Assembly: GCA_034620365.1 (NCBI GenBank)
Contig: JAQGEQ010000214.1
Coordinates: forward strand, 1 to 64,000
Length of the DNA stretch: 64,000 bases
DNA from: Pegea sp. RAD2-039
Taxonomy: Eukaryota; Chordata; Thaliacea; Salpida; Salpidae
Direction of reading: 5' to 3'
How positions within the stretch are numbered: the stretch's first letter is position 1; every line of letters starts with the position of its first letter. Below are positions 11,143 through 22,879 of the stretch, piece by piece. The position numbers and the translations under genes are program-made. The notes beneath the pieces were generated by a model, which saw nothing but the letters and a program-made list of their open reading frames with translations, was not told the origin of the DNA and made no database searches.

Positions 11143-12357
11143 TTAATTATCTTTTATCCACGAATGTTCAAGAATACTTTGTGCAGAAATTCTTTCTTTT
11201 GCTTCAATTCTGAAGCACTTTTTAAGTAAATCTTCAAGATTTTTCGATAATTGAAATATATCCAGCTCAAAATCATCTTGATTTAGATCAGCAACTGCAA
11301 GACTGATTGCAGTACGAGAGGATTCAAAGTGTTTTTCAAACGGCAATTTATTAAGAATTGATTGATAAATGGAAGCAGCTAGACTCCAAATATCGGCTGC
11401 TTCTGTGATAGGCTCAGCCCGATATTGAAAAGTATTACCATATACCTCAGGAGCCATGTAACCAAAAGTTCCAATCTGATATTTTAATTCATTTGACTCA
11501 TTGATGAAACAAGAACTTCCAAAATCACTTAACTTAACTTTTGGCTCAGGTTGAACTTGAAACAGAAGTATGTTGCTTGGTTTAATATTACGATGAATAA
11601 TCTTACTTGCATGAATGTAAGAAAGTGCAGAGATTACTTGTCGAAAGATCTTTTTACACAAACATTCAGTGAGAAGCTGTTTTTCACAAAATCTTTTAAG
11701 ATCACCAAAATGAGCAAATTCTAAGAAGATAACCCCGCTATGATTGTGTCGAACCATCAGCTTTTTTACATCAATTATGTGTTGATGATTTAGAACAGTT
11801 AGCATAAAGTTTTCTCTCCGCATCGCTAACACTCTACTATTCATAGATACATCTCCACTTTCAGTTTCTGTAAGCTTAACAGCAATAAAATCTTCATGGG
11901 CCTTCGAATAGGTCTTGTACACGCTACCAAAATTTCCTTGCCAAATTCGTCTGATGTAAAACAAGTTTTTAAACACGTTTGTATTTGAGGCAAGTTGATT
12001 GTTTGAAGTAGGATCTGAAAATATTATAATTTGATAAACAAGAGATTTAAAAATCAGCTTTGTGGTTGAATCAAGTAGTGAAATTGTTCCAGGATGTTTA
12101 TAACTTTTGTGAACAATTCTCGGATCATTCGCTTTATTTGTTACAAATAAGCTTTTGCAAACTGCTTTCAGCATTTTAAATCTTGGACATTTCAGTTTCT
12201 TATCTTCATAATTATCAACTTTCTTTACTTTTTCTTTTCCCTTTTCCTCCACAATGATAAATTCCATTATTTTCCTGTCTAAAAATGCAACTGGTTGCAT
12301 ATTAGCTTCATCCAAAATCATTCCCCAAGTATTTCTGCCCTCATTTTCTTTACTCAT
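11143..12357 (-). CDS. Intronless Ser/Thr-type protein kinase homolog, probable pseudokinase (HRN instead of HRD)
   Basis: 404 residues in one exon; the start is the ATG at 12357, the first in frame. Residues 1-130 are a unique lysine-rich region. The kinase domain spans about 133-402. Present: beta-3 lysine K161 (IAVK), helix-C Glu E182, HRN at 255-257 followed by IKPSN (K259, N262), DFG at 278-280, GT at 296-297, APE at 302-304, D-x-W in helix F, and Arg 389 in the last helix. Odd: the catalytic-loop Asp is Asn (N257), and the first glycine of the Gly-rich loop is Trp (WQGNFGSV). The metal-binding Asn and DFG Asp are kept, so ATP binding is plausible while phosphotransfer should be weak or absent. 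The regular C-lobe and long open frame argue for a maintained protein. The family within the kinome is not clear. No introns, unlike most neighbours, which could mean an old retrocopy. Confidence 0.85.
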   Translation of the reverse strand: MSKENEGRNTWGMILDEANMQPVAFLDRKIMEFIIVEEKGKEKVKKVDNYEDKKLKCPRFKMLKAVCKSLFVTNKANDPRIVHKSYKHPGTISLLDSTTKLIFKSLVYQIIIFSDPTSNNQLASNTNVFKNLFYIRRIWQGNFGSVYKTYSKAHEDFIAVKLTETESGDVSMNSRVLAMRRENFMLTVLNHQHIIDVKKLMVRHNHSGVIFLEFAHFGDLKRFCEKQLLTECLCKKIFRQVISALSYIHASKIIHRNIKPSNILLFQVQPEPKVKLSDFGSSCFINESNELKYQIGTFGYMAPEVYGNTFQYRAEPITEAADIWSLAASIYQSILNKLPFEKHFESSRTAISLAVADLNQDDFELDIFQLSKNLEDLLKKCFRIEAKERISAQSILEHSWIKDN

Positions 12358-14409
12358 TGCCAATTTGAAGTATTTTTTTTACTTTTTTAAATCAAAAAAA
12401 ACATTAAAAAATTGAACAAAATAAGATTTGAAATCCTTAATTTGAAACAACTTCCTTAGTTTTGAAAAATTTAAAGTTTTAAGAACCTGATGACTTATAT
12501 AATCACAATTTAAACAAGTCTACTGAAACTTAAAGATAATAAAAACATATATATTTCCTATAATAAATAACAAGCAAAATTGAGTTAATTGTAGAAAAAT
12601 ACCAACAAATTGATATGGTAAAAATTTCAAAGAACCATAAATTATTTAAAAAAATTATTCTGTGGATAAATTAAGCTCGCAAAAATTGAAAAAATCATTA
12701 CAAAAAGTCTGTCTTCAAAAAGTTTATTCAAAAAGTCTGAAGTCTGTCTTTTATTGGAAAAAAGAACTTCTTTTGTTCATACATTAAATAAATATACAAA
12801 ATACATAAGTAATTTCCACTAAACATATTATGGATCTAAAACTTTACTAGATAACTAACTGAATGATTGAATCAAAACTAGAACTTTCAACAAATAATTT
12901 TTTCAGAAAGTAATTAGAAAATATAATTATATATCTTTCTGTAGCACAAAATGAAATAACTTTTTTAAAGCTTAAAATATAAATCTGATTGAAATAACTT
13001 TTTTGAATCTTAAAATATCAAACTGTTTAAAATAAATTGTTTAAAAATAAAAATATAAAATCGTTTGAAATAATTTGGTCAGTTTATATAAATAGTTACT
13101 TAATATATTTGGCAACGTTTATTCAACGCAAATATTTAAATTTGTAAAGTTTCTTTGAAAAATGATTAAAATAACTTCTAATTAAAAACTCCAAATAGAT
13201 CTTCAGCTCCTTAATAATCCAAGTCGTTGCAGAGAGCGAAGGTACTTTTGCGGCTTATAAAAATGGGTTAGTAAATTTTTAGATAAAGTCATAAGACTGC
13301 ACTTCCCTTCTTGAGTAGAAATAAATGATAGATTTTGATTGTTTTAATTAAAGCAAACTAAACAAAAATATAAATGAAGATATTACAAAAAAATTATAAA
13401 ATCAGTGATAATTATTGTACTAATAATTTCCAAGTAAATTTTAGGTTTTTACAAACCAATTTTTGTTGCTTTAAAATTTCGAATCTGCTATTCAATTAGT
13501 AAGCTTAAAATCACGTAGTTTAAATTATCTTTTTTAGTTGTACTAGCATTAGCTGAGAATCATTCTTAGCTTGAAAATCAACAGCATTTAATAAAAATAT
13601 TTTATTTTCGTAACCTCGTTAAGAGGACAAATTTATGTTTTGTTTTTTATATATGATGATTTTTCAATTAGAAGCTAAAAGGCAAACATAAGAGTTTTTT
13701 CCGCTAGCTTCTCAAACAGATAATTTTTAAGCATCATAAAAGATAAAAAACAAAACATCAAGGAAAAAACAAAATTGTTGAACAAAATATTATGACTTAT
13801 AACTTGATTATATTAAGCTGCAAGTTTCAAAGTTCATTTACAAAGTTGAATGACGAGGTTTTGCATAAACTTTTTAATCATACATTTTTCTACCCACAGA
13901 TATTTTAAAAATATATTTCCTTTCTCTTTGCAGTACACCCATTTCTCTATCTTTAATTTGCTTTAATAAGCTAATGACATATTGTTGTTTAACAATATAG
14001 AAGGCTGTTCGACTTTTGTTTTAAATGAATTATGGTTTGAGGATATCTTTCTGAGATTATAATTTATTCTTTTTAGTTGTTTATTATCATTTTAATTATA
14101 AATCTATCCAACTTAAAACGTTAAGTAGCTAAGATAAAAGCTTTGAATATATTTTGGTTGCTGCATCATGACATTTAAAAAAATGTTTTAATTTATAGTT
14201 TATTTACAAAACGGTAAACAACAAGGAATTGTTTTAATAAATATATCAAAAAACAAACAAAATTTTGTATTAAAACTTATTAAATAATTAAATATTACAA
14301 AATAATGATTAATAAAAAATTTAAATTAAGATCTAGCAGTAATAAAAGATATTTATGAAAAATATATATTAGTGCGAAATCGTTTAAAGCTTTTATTACT
14401 ATTTTCAAT
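12358..14409. other. AT-rich intergenic DNA, no gene seen
   Basis: Stops in all frames throughout. AATAAA for the minus-strand gene that ends at 14410 lies near 14390-14396. Nothing else recognised. Confidence 0.5.
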
Positions 14410-15407
14410 TTAACATAGTCTTTGACTTGTACAAGTTTGACATCTTTGAAAAAAACTCATCAGATGAATTGAATATGGAAATGGAGATGAGAACGAAGTT
14501 ATACCCAGTTCATTGCATTTCTTTTCATAGTTTATCTTCAATTGTTTATAATAAACAAAATAATATTTTGCTCTTGAAGTTTTCTAGATTAAGAAAAGGG
14601 TTTTTGTTATATAAATCTTATCTCAATTTTAAAGTTTTAAATTTTACCTGCTTCCTTGAAAATCTTTTAAATCTTGAAATTTGTAAGCTGTTCGACTAAA
14701 AAATAAATCTTTGGAATTTGTTTTAATGCTTTAATTTATCAGTTTAGTTACTAGTTTTATAAAAAATGAAATGAACACTGAATTTAAGATAGATGAAAAT
14801 GTTACCTGGAATTGAATGCCACGCTCAAGTGAATCACTGTGGTATAAAACTTTGTTTAATTGACTCGAAGTGAATAGATGTCTGTATTGTAAAACTGAAC
14901 AAACACTTTCAATAATCTTTCTCTTAATTTCACAACAATCTGTTGCCACTTCTTCAAATTGAATTGTGTCATTTTTATAAGTCAATGATGAAGTCGCAGC
15001 TTTCTAAAAAATTGTAAATCTGAACTTTAAGATTTGGTAGGATACACTCTAAAAAAAGGATGATATCAACTTACTACGATTTTATTGATATAAGCAGATG
15101 TTTTTATTAATACATTAAGCAAACTGTTGTATGGACAAATAGGTCTGGGTATATAAGGACTTCTTACAACCCTATCCAAGACTTGATTTTGGATAGATAA
15201 AGGTTTCAATTCAGTTTTAGGGCTTGATTGTTGAGAATTGTCGGTTTTTATTAGTGATGTTGAATATGCGAAATTAATTGAAACCAAAGCTGAAAAATTA
15301 AACAAAACCAAATTTTATTATATTTAGTACAAACCTTAATTAAAAATTTTTAAAATCAACTTACCTAAATAAAATGTCAATGTATTTAAGAACATTTCCT
15401 TTGACAT
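14410..15407 (-). CDS. Secreted eight-cysteine protein of an unrecognised family, paralog 1
   Basis: Five exons in transcription order: 15365-15407, 15075-15289, 14806-15003, 14648-14695, 14410-14583 (phases 1,0,0,0), 225 residues. In-frame TAA precedes the ATG. Residues 1 to about 24 form a signal peptide (MFLNTLTFYLALVSINFAYS after an MSKE extension). Exon 2 ends SAYINKIV; exon 3 has the CC pair (TDCCEIKRK), SVCSVL and SSQLNKVLYHSDSLERGIQ; exon 4 is a 16-residue basic stretch with RFKR, a furin-like site; exon 5 ends RCQTCTSQRLC. All eight cysteines have counterparts in paralog 2 at 21781-22879, which has the same exon count, phases and nearly the same exon lengths. I do not recognise the family; four disulfides and predicted helices suggest a secreted hormone-, cytokine- or effector-like protein. 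AATAAA follows the stop. Confidence 0.85.
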
Positions 15408-18400
15408 AAATTCTGCTGTTTAAGTTCAAGTATTTGATAATGTCTTAAATTTTATCAAGTCTTTTATAGAGATTCGCTCATTAAACTTTGTTTGTTGCCA
15501 CTCTCAAATAATTAAGGAGAACTTCATTCTTTTAATTTCACAACTAACCCGAAAAAATTAAACGAGATTTGATTGAAAGCTGTTTTGCGATGTAATAAAT
15601 TCCTATTTTACTTAAAAGCTGTTCAACTTCTGTCTTGTTACTCAAATTGTATAACTTTACTTATGTTAGATTAGTTAATAAGTTTATATTAATATATTGT
15701 AATCACTTTCAACGGAAATTTTGTCTTGGTTTGTTGACATCAGAAATTCTCTTTAAAACTATTGTTTGTATTTTCAATTTTCCTAGAAAACAAATGAATT
15801 CATATTTATTGACAAACTTTCCCTGTTTCAAAAAAAATGAATTGGAAATGAGAAATTTTCTAGATTAATTTAAGTGTTGAATTTCTTTTACAAAGATGAC
15901 ATCTTAGCTTAGTTTAAAACATTTTTAACAACAATTTAATAAGTTTTGAAGGTTGGTTTTGAAGCAAATTTGTCAGTGGTAAGTTACATGTGGATTAAAT
16001 AAGTCTTTAAGAGATATTATTATGATAAAAAAATGTATTCTAAGCAACTTTTATCAAAGTACTAAGCTGATATTCGATTTGTGAAGCATAGTACTCTCAA
16101 AATTATTGCTGTTAAGCGATGTCATCTAACATCAGGTTTTTCCGATTTTGATAAAGCCGCATTCATTATCTATTTATAGACGATCCTGAATATGAGTCTT
16201 TGTATAACGTCTTGTAGAAAAAAATAATTTTTATTTAACAGAATAAACTTTTATGGAATTTAATTACATCCTTCAAATAATTTAAAAGGAGAGTATTAAG
16301 TTTAGCTACACAATCAAAGATAGAAGGATTTATTACAAGAATATAATAATTCCATCAAACGTAAATATGTCAAAAACATTCTAATAATCAACCAATACAG
16401 CCTTAGAAATAGAAAGTTTTTGAAATAAAACATCAAAATCTATTTTTCACTAACATATCAAATATCAAGTCTGTTTTCAGTAGTAGACTATTGCTAGGAT
16501 CTTAAAAAGATTTTTTATTTTACCTTCGATACAAGATTCAACATTTAATTAAAAAGAAGCAATATCTGGCAAGGTAGACACGTTTAAAGTACCTGTCGTA
16601 CCCAATTCCTGGGCAAATGTTTAGACAAAGTAGTCTAAGCAATCAGATCTCTGCAAGAAAGGTGCTGACGGTCGTTTTACTGTTTGCAACACTATATCAG
16701 ATAACAGATTTAAATCTGTCAATCAAAATAAAGTGAAAAGCGATCAATCAGATGTGAATTGGCAGTCCTATGTATTAAGATCGAAACTTGTCAAACAGGT
16801 TCTCTAGTTGAAATTGTGTTGATAAAATGATTGCTTTGTTTTTGTAAATATTAGAGTTTAAAAAAATAAAAAATAAATTTGTAATTGTCGTGGACTTTCA
16901 CAAGCTTGAAAAATTTGAAAGAGACTTATAATTTGCATAAAATAATTAAATGCAGATGGAAAATGGATTGATTTCTGCCAAATTGTTTTTCGTACTTTGA
17001 GTTACTGATAAAAAATAAAATTATGTCTCGCTATTAATCGATTCTGATATGTACTTATCTCACTTAGCCTAAATCTTGGTAGTAATCAGACGATTGATTG
17101 AAATCAGATTTGTCATTTGATTGAAGATTGTTAGTAACTTTGTGAGGTTAGAAAATCAACTAAGGTTACTGTTGGTAATGTAAACAGCTTAAGACAGTAA
17201 TGCAGCTTATAAGAAAGTTAAAATTTAAATGAAATTAATAAAGATTAAATCTTGAAAGTTGAAAAACTTTGTTTTTGTCACACTGTTTAAGATATAGGAA
17301 AAAGTGGCCGATTTGCGTTTGAGTTCATTTTTGTTTATTCAAACAAAAAACTGGAAATACACAAACTTTCAAGTTTTACTTCCTGAATTGTTCTCTTACT
17401 ATCTAACAGTTGATGTTTCAATTTTTTTGCATGTAGTTCTGATATTCTTAAAGAAATCAAAACTTTTATTGAAAGCTATTTGTATAAAAATGAGAGATTT
17501 TGCAACAAAGTTCAGTGAACAAATTTACTCAATGTAAGATTTTAGAAAATGATATGTTTTTTCAAATTCAATTTTTCATTATAACAGCCACTATTCATAA
17601 ATTTTTAATAAAATTTTAAATCCATTTTCAAAATAAAAGATCCCACATTTACTGATTGTGTATTTTTACTCTAAACAATTATACTTGTAGTAATATCTTC
17701 ACTTTAGGAATAAACACGATATTATTGATATTTATTGATATCATGATACTATTGTCATAAAATATTCTTAAAAATTAATCTAAGTTCAACTTTAATCAAA
17801 TTTTCATATTACTACAATGTTTCATTTGTTTACTTAAAGGTTTTGCTAAAATAAGTCTGCAAGTGTATCACAGGTCGCTTGTACAAATCAAACTTTATCA
17901 TATTAAACTTTAATTTAAAAACATTTTGATTGTAATAGCAGTCTCTCTGATTACTTAACAAAATCGAAATATTAAAATAACGATTACAATTCAGAAATTC
18001 AGATTTTTGTATAAAATTTCTAAGAATTTTTATACAAATGTTGAACTATAAAGTAATCAGCACAAAGCTGAAACTTTGAAATATTTTCTACGAGCAAGTT
18101 TCAAATCTAAAAAATAATAAAACTTTTTTGGGATATGTTTTAATTGTTGTTATTTCTTATTTATATCTTATAATTGTCGAAATAATCGTTAACAACTATA
18201 TCGATCACGAACCCCACATCATTAGGCAAAAATAGAACTTTTCAATCTGTTTGTTATCCTAACATATTACTTGCAAAAAAATTAGTTGATTAACTTTTTA
18301 ACATCTTATCTGAGTTTGAATTATATAGCCATGTTACTTTTTAATCGAAAGTTACAACTTTGTTTTTATAAAGGTTTTCCAAAGTTATATTAAATAAAAT

Positions 18401-18737
18401 ACTTAATGAATGTAAATAAGCTTGCCTTACTTTAAACTACAGCAATTGTTGATAACAGTATATCCGCATACAAACTACAACCTACGTAAGAATGTAATCT
18501 AATAGTTACATAAATAGCTATAATCAAGATATAATAAATAAACATTTAAATGAATATTTTTAAATGATATTTATTTAGTCATAGTATAGCATACGTGATG
18601 AGAAGCAAATACTTTGACAAGAAAGACATTAAAATATAAACTTTGTAACAAATTAGCAAAATATTTAATGTGAACTAAAGGATAACAATAAACAAGTTAA
18701 TGAAAATAGATTTTTAAATAAAGAACTAAACATTGTA
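15408..18737. other. AT-rich intergenic DNA between paralog 1 and its decayed copy
   Basis: Apart from the exon-like frame at 16634-16798, no gene, repeat or transposon was recognised. The open frames at 15635-15868 and 17304-17537 have chance composition and no splice or motif support. Confidence 0.5.
16634..16798 (+). CDS. Isolated exon-like open frame, uncertain
   Basis: A 55-codon stretch starts right after AAAGTAG and reaches CAG/GTTCTC, so it has possible acceptor and donor. It reads with a balanced amino-acid mix (SDLCKKGADGRFTVCNTISD near its start, DVNWQSYVLRSKLVKQ near its end) quite unlike the Phe/Ile/Lys-rich chance frames around it, and local GC is higher. No family recognised and no partner exon found. 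It could be a lone exon, a decayed gene piece or chance. Confidence 0.25.
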
Positions 18738-18901
18738 TGATTTGTTTTCCATCAACATTCGTTTGACACCTTTGAAAGCTACTCATGATATCCATAAAAT
18801 AATGAAATAGGGATTGAGACGAGAGCTCATCACGCATTTCTTTTCATATCTGATTTTGACTTGCTGATAATAAACAAAATAATGTTTCTTCTTGACGGTT
18901 T
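18738..18901 (-). pseudogene. Decayed last exon of a third copy of the secreted eight-cysteine family
   Basis: On the minus strand, an acceptor (TTTTTAG) is followed by sequence clearly homologous to exon 5 of paralog 1: the ATTATTTTGTTTATTAT block, the YEKKC codons and the SFQRCQT codons all align. The frame is not kept and the CxxC end is lost, so it cannot make the family's C-terminus. No convincing exons 1-4 were found upstream (18902-19400), though a donor-like end (GCATGCA/GTAAGT, near 19290) is present. It is a remnant of local gene duplication. Confidence 0.7.
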
Positions 18902-21780
18902 CTAAAAATAAAAACGATTTATTATATCAACAAAAGTTTAAATAATAGAGTTTATTGTCAAACTGTTTTACTTTTATAATAAAAAAAAACTTTAATTTTT
19001 GTAATTTCAACAATCTTCAAAAAACTAAAAATAAATGAACCAAAAATCGAAATATCAACAGATTATTGTAGTTTATAAATAGATATTACAATATTTGCAT
19101 AATTGTTTTTAATACTTGAATTAACATACAAATTTTAATATTGACAATTAAATTTTGCAAAATAAACAAAGTTCTTCACTGACAACAAACTGTTAAACTA
19201 CACGAACAATTTTATAAATTAAAATTAGCTTCCATAATTATTTTTTAATCAGATATTCTAATAAAGATAATAAAAAGATTAACTTACTGCATGCTGAAGA
19301 TGAACTTGAATAATTTTGAAGCAATTTTCAATCGAGTATTTAAATGATTTTTAGATTTACTTTCAACACCGACGCTTTTTACTTTTCATGTTTCTTGTTA
19401 GTTGTAAACATTTAATGAGAATTCGATTTTTCTACGTCCTTCTTTACTCGTTTTATTTGCGTGTACGCTTCAATGAAATCCACTTTAGAGGAATTGTACT
19501 TTCATTTGTGCAAAAATACGAAATAACAACGTTCTGACTATTAAGATATTTCTAATAAATAAGATTCACGACGACACAAATGAGCAGAAACAGATTTTTG
19601 ATTTGATTTACTTTCAGTTTTTTAATATGAATTGAAAAAGTTGAGTACAGCTTTCAAGATTAAATGTCAGAATATTTACTTTATTGTAATTTTAAACATT
19701 TTGTTTGTAAGCTTGTAATTCAGTTGAAATTTCTACTGTGAAGGGTTTGAGTGATATGCTTTAAAATCCAAATGAATTTTGATTGACTGAATTCAGATTA
19801 TTTTTACTATGAAATGTTAAACTGTCTAGAATTTCCAAGTCTTTTTAGCTGTTTAGTTTTTGCCCAAACTTAAGAGTTAAAAAATTTAAATTTTTTGCAT
19901 TTAACAAATGAAGTAAACTGAAACAGATTTTTCTAATACTAATTCAAAGCAGTGATTTTATGACAAATTATTTTTCATTATTTGTACTCGTTAATAAGTA
20001 GAATGGATATTATAAACTTGTAATTTCTCAAAAATTGAAAAAACTTACCTGCCAGCCACCGACCAAGTAACTGAGGTTCACAGATTAAGTGCAGTGATAA
20101 AACTAAAGAGCACGAGTAGTTATTTTAGACAGAGAAAGGTAAAAGATGGAAAATATTTCATGAAAATAATAGTTTGGAGTTGTTGCCAACATTAGACAGT
20201 GAAAGTTAGCAACATTTTAAAGAAAAAAGTTAAGAAAATTTCTGGTTATTATTAACAAAAATGTTATCAACAGGTCTATGTAAATATCAAAAAGCGTGCC
20301 ACGAAAGCTACTATAATATTTGTGGAATCATAAATCTATAAAAATGTTTCAATTTTGTTATCAAATAAATTTAAGGAATTTAATAATGATATTTTAAGTA
20401 TAATCAAATTTTTATTTTGTATAGCAGAAAAACTGATGTAAAAAAACTAATAAAAAAATTGTGTAAAGTTTCAACTGCAAACTCAAATTTGTTCAACTTT
20501 TAATTCATTTTTAATCTTAAAATAGTAGATGACTAAAAATTTATAAATTGTTGGTTTAATCGATATATAAAAGCAAGAAGTTGAAAAGAAAATGTTGAGT
20601 CTCAAGTTTACCTTAATTTTTAAAGAAATAATCACAAAACTCAGTAAAGCAATTACTTTGATGTTAAGTAGAATCCTCGTAGTTCTGTATAATACTAATA
20701 ACTGTTACAGATAGTTTAAAATCTTCTAATCTCTAATGTTTACTAAATAGTATCTTCTTAGCTAGCTTATCACGTTTAACATAAATATTTTCATATTTTT
20801 AATTTTGAAACTAGTTTTAAACAAATTCAAAGAAAAACTAACGACATCAATCAAATAGTATTCAAAATGAATATTGTTTATGTTTGATTTCAACTCATAC
20901 GTTAATATGAATTATTTGACTGAAGCAATACAAAGAACTCTTCTGATATTTGAAGCTTGACATTAAGTGATAAGAGCTTATAATTTAATCCTTTTTCATA
21001 GATACTTATTTATAATGAGATTTAAAGATAATTATAACATCTAACTAATGAGAAAAGATTTTTATTGTGACATTTGTCTAGATTTTTAAATATATAAAAA
21101 GTGTTTATTTTTGTTGTCATTCAAAGATATCTTGAAAGATATACTAATAAAAGGATCTATTGTATTTATGGAAGGTCTGTTAAGAATTAAATTATGCAAT
21201 ATTCTCTTGGCTGCTGTTTAACAGCATAAGAAACTTTAAAAAATTACTTTTTCACACCAAAACAGTTTATTATTTATGAAATAAAAAATGTCGAAACAAG
21301 ATACGAAATTGCGAACAAAATACATCAAAATAATATAAGACATCAAATTGTTGAAAGTTTCTGTATGAAGCAAGATACAGAATATAAAGTCCATTTAAAT
21401 ATTTTAAATCTTGTTTTATAAAACATTAACAAATGTATCACAAGAAAAAAGGTTAATTTATTGATTAAAGAAAGTAAATAATTCAGTCTATAAAAGAAAA
21501 GTACAAAATAATTATAATTTAAGTGACTAATAGCTAGTTGGTAACGAACTCTAGAGTTTTGATTTTATTCTTACTTTCTACAAAAGTTTTAAAGCTTTAT
21601 GAAAACTTTTATCAGTTTTATGTTTGAGAGTAATAACCAACTTTGTAATAAAATGTCGAATTAAAGACCATAGAAAACTGTAAAAGTTATTTCCATATAT
21701 GGTAAGACTCTGGTAAACTACATAAGTGTTAGAATTAGAATGAAACATATCACACTCATTAATTTCTACTCATAACTGAC
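18902..21780. other. AT-rich intergenic DNA, no gene seen
   Basis: One exon-like 3' end on the minus strand (GGCTGGCAG/GTAAGT at about 20046-20058, with a short open frame before it back to about 20110) could be an untranslated or lost exon but has no support. Otherwise nothing recognised. Confidence 0.45.
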
Positions 21781-22879
21781 CTAACTACATTTATATGACC
21801 CAACACAAGCTTGACAAGAAGCAAAGATTTCGATAAAGTATTCAGCAAAGGCTTTTGGTGCTATGTTTAGTTCAAATGATGATTCTGCGCACATTTGTTT
21901 GGCTTTTTCGTGACGTTCTTTTTGAAGTTTTGCGCTCATTTCCAATCTTGCCTGATTAGAATTTAATCAAGATTAAAAACAAAAAAGTGTTTTGAGCTTT
22001 CTTGTGTTGTGCTATGATTATAGATGTAGCATTTGAAAATTTGTAAATTGCAACAAATGTTATATAGCTTTGCTAAATTACTTTTCTTTAAATACTGACC
22101 TCTCTTAAGCTACCTCTTCTGCTTCTGGTCTGACGCGAAGATGAAAGCAACTCCGACTAAAATGTATTTTGTATCAGAAAGCTTAGGAGCAGTATTTAAG
22201 ATATAAAAAGCAAACTTACTTGTATGTGTATAACTCTTTTTAATGTTTCCGTGGTGTATAAAATCTGCTTCAACTGATCACTTGTAAAATGATTCTCATT
22301 TTTAAGTATTGTACAAATACTCTCATTGATTTGTTGATACAAAGTACAACATTTTGAGGAAGATTCAGATACAAAAATAAATCCAATTTGATTAGGTTTA
22401 ACCATCAGATCAGCATCTTTCTATAGGAGCAGTACAAACAAAACCGCTCAGAGTTTTTATTACTATAGATTATGATATATATTATTAAATTTTAAAAATA
22501 CTAAACTGAATTAACAATTTAATAACTCTTAAATTAATAGTTTTTAAAGCTCACAATAATCTTGTTCATTATTTTTGCAGAGATTTCCAATTGATATTGA
22601 AACGTTCTTCTTTCACAGACTGAGTTTAACAATTGGAACTGTTTTAAAGACTTTTTCTGAGCTTGTTCTGAGATTGTTTGAGCATTTTCAGAGGGAGCGT
22701 TGAGTAATGGATTGCATGAAACTGACGGAATTGCTGTAAATTGTAACTAGCTATGATAAAAATCATCTTAATTCAAAATAGTAATAATAAAGTTAGTAAA
22801 ATTCTATAAAGAAAGCTTAATACTTACCTAAATATAAAGCTAACAAAATTGTATAAATCGTCAAAGTAAAATTCAACAT
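21781..22879 (-). CDS. Secreted eight-cysteine protein of an unrecognised family, paralog 2
   Basis: Five exons in transcription order: 22828-22879, 22555-22733, 22220-22420, 22100-22156, 21781-21951, giving 219 residues. Exon phases match paralog 1 exactly. In-frame TAA precedes the ATG. Signal peptide MLNFTLTIYTILLALYL. Exon 2 ends SAKIMNKII, exactly 20 residues after its aligned cysteine, as in paralog 1. Exon 3 has SKCCTLYQQ, ESICTIL and SDQLKQILYTTETLKRVIHIQ. Exon 4 is 19 residues, Ser/Arg-rich with RQTRSRRGS, a likely proprotein-convertase site. Exon 5 ends SCQACVGSYKCS. Overall identity to paralog 1 is low but helical spacing and the eight cysteines are kept, so the pair is old or fast-evolving. 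A pyrimidine tract plus AG lies 16 nt before the ATG. Function unknown; secretion is the only firm inference. Confidence 0.87.
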
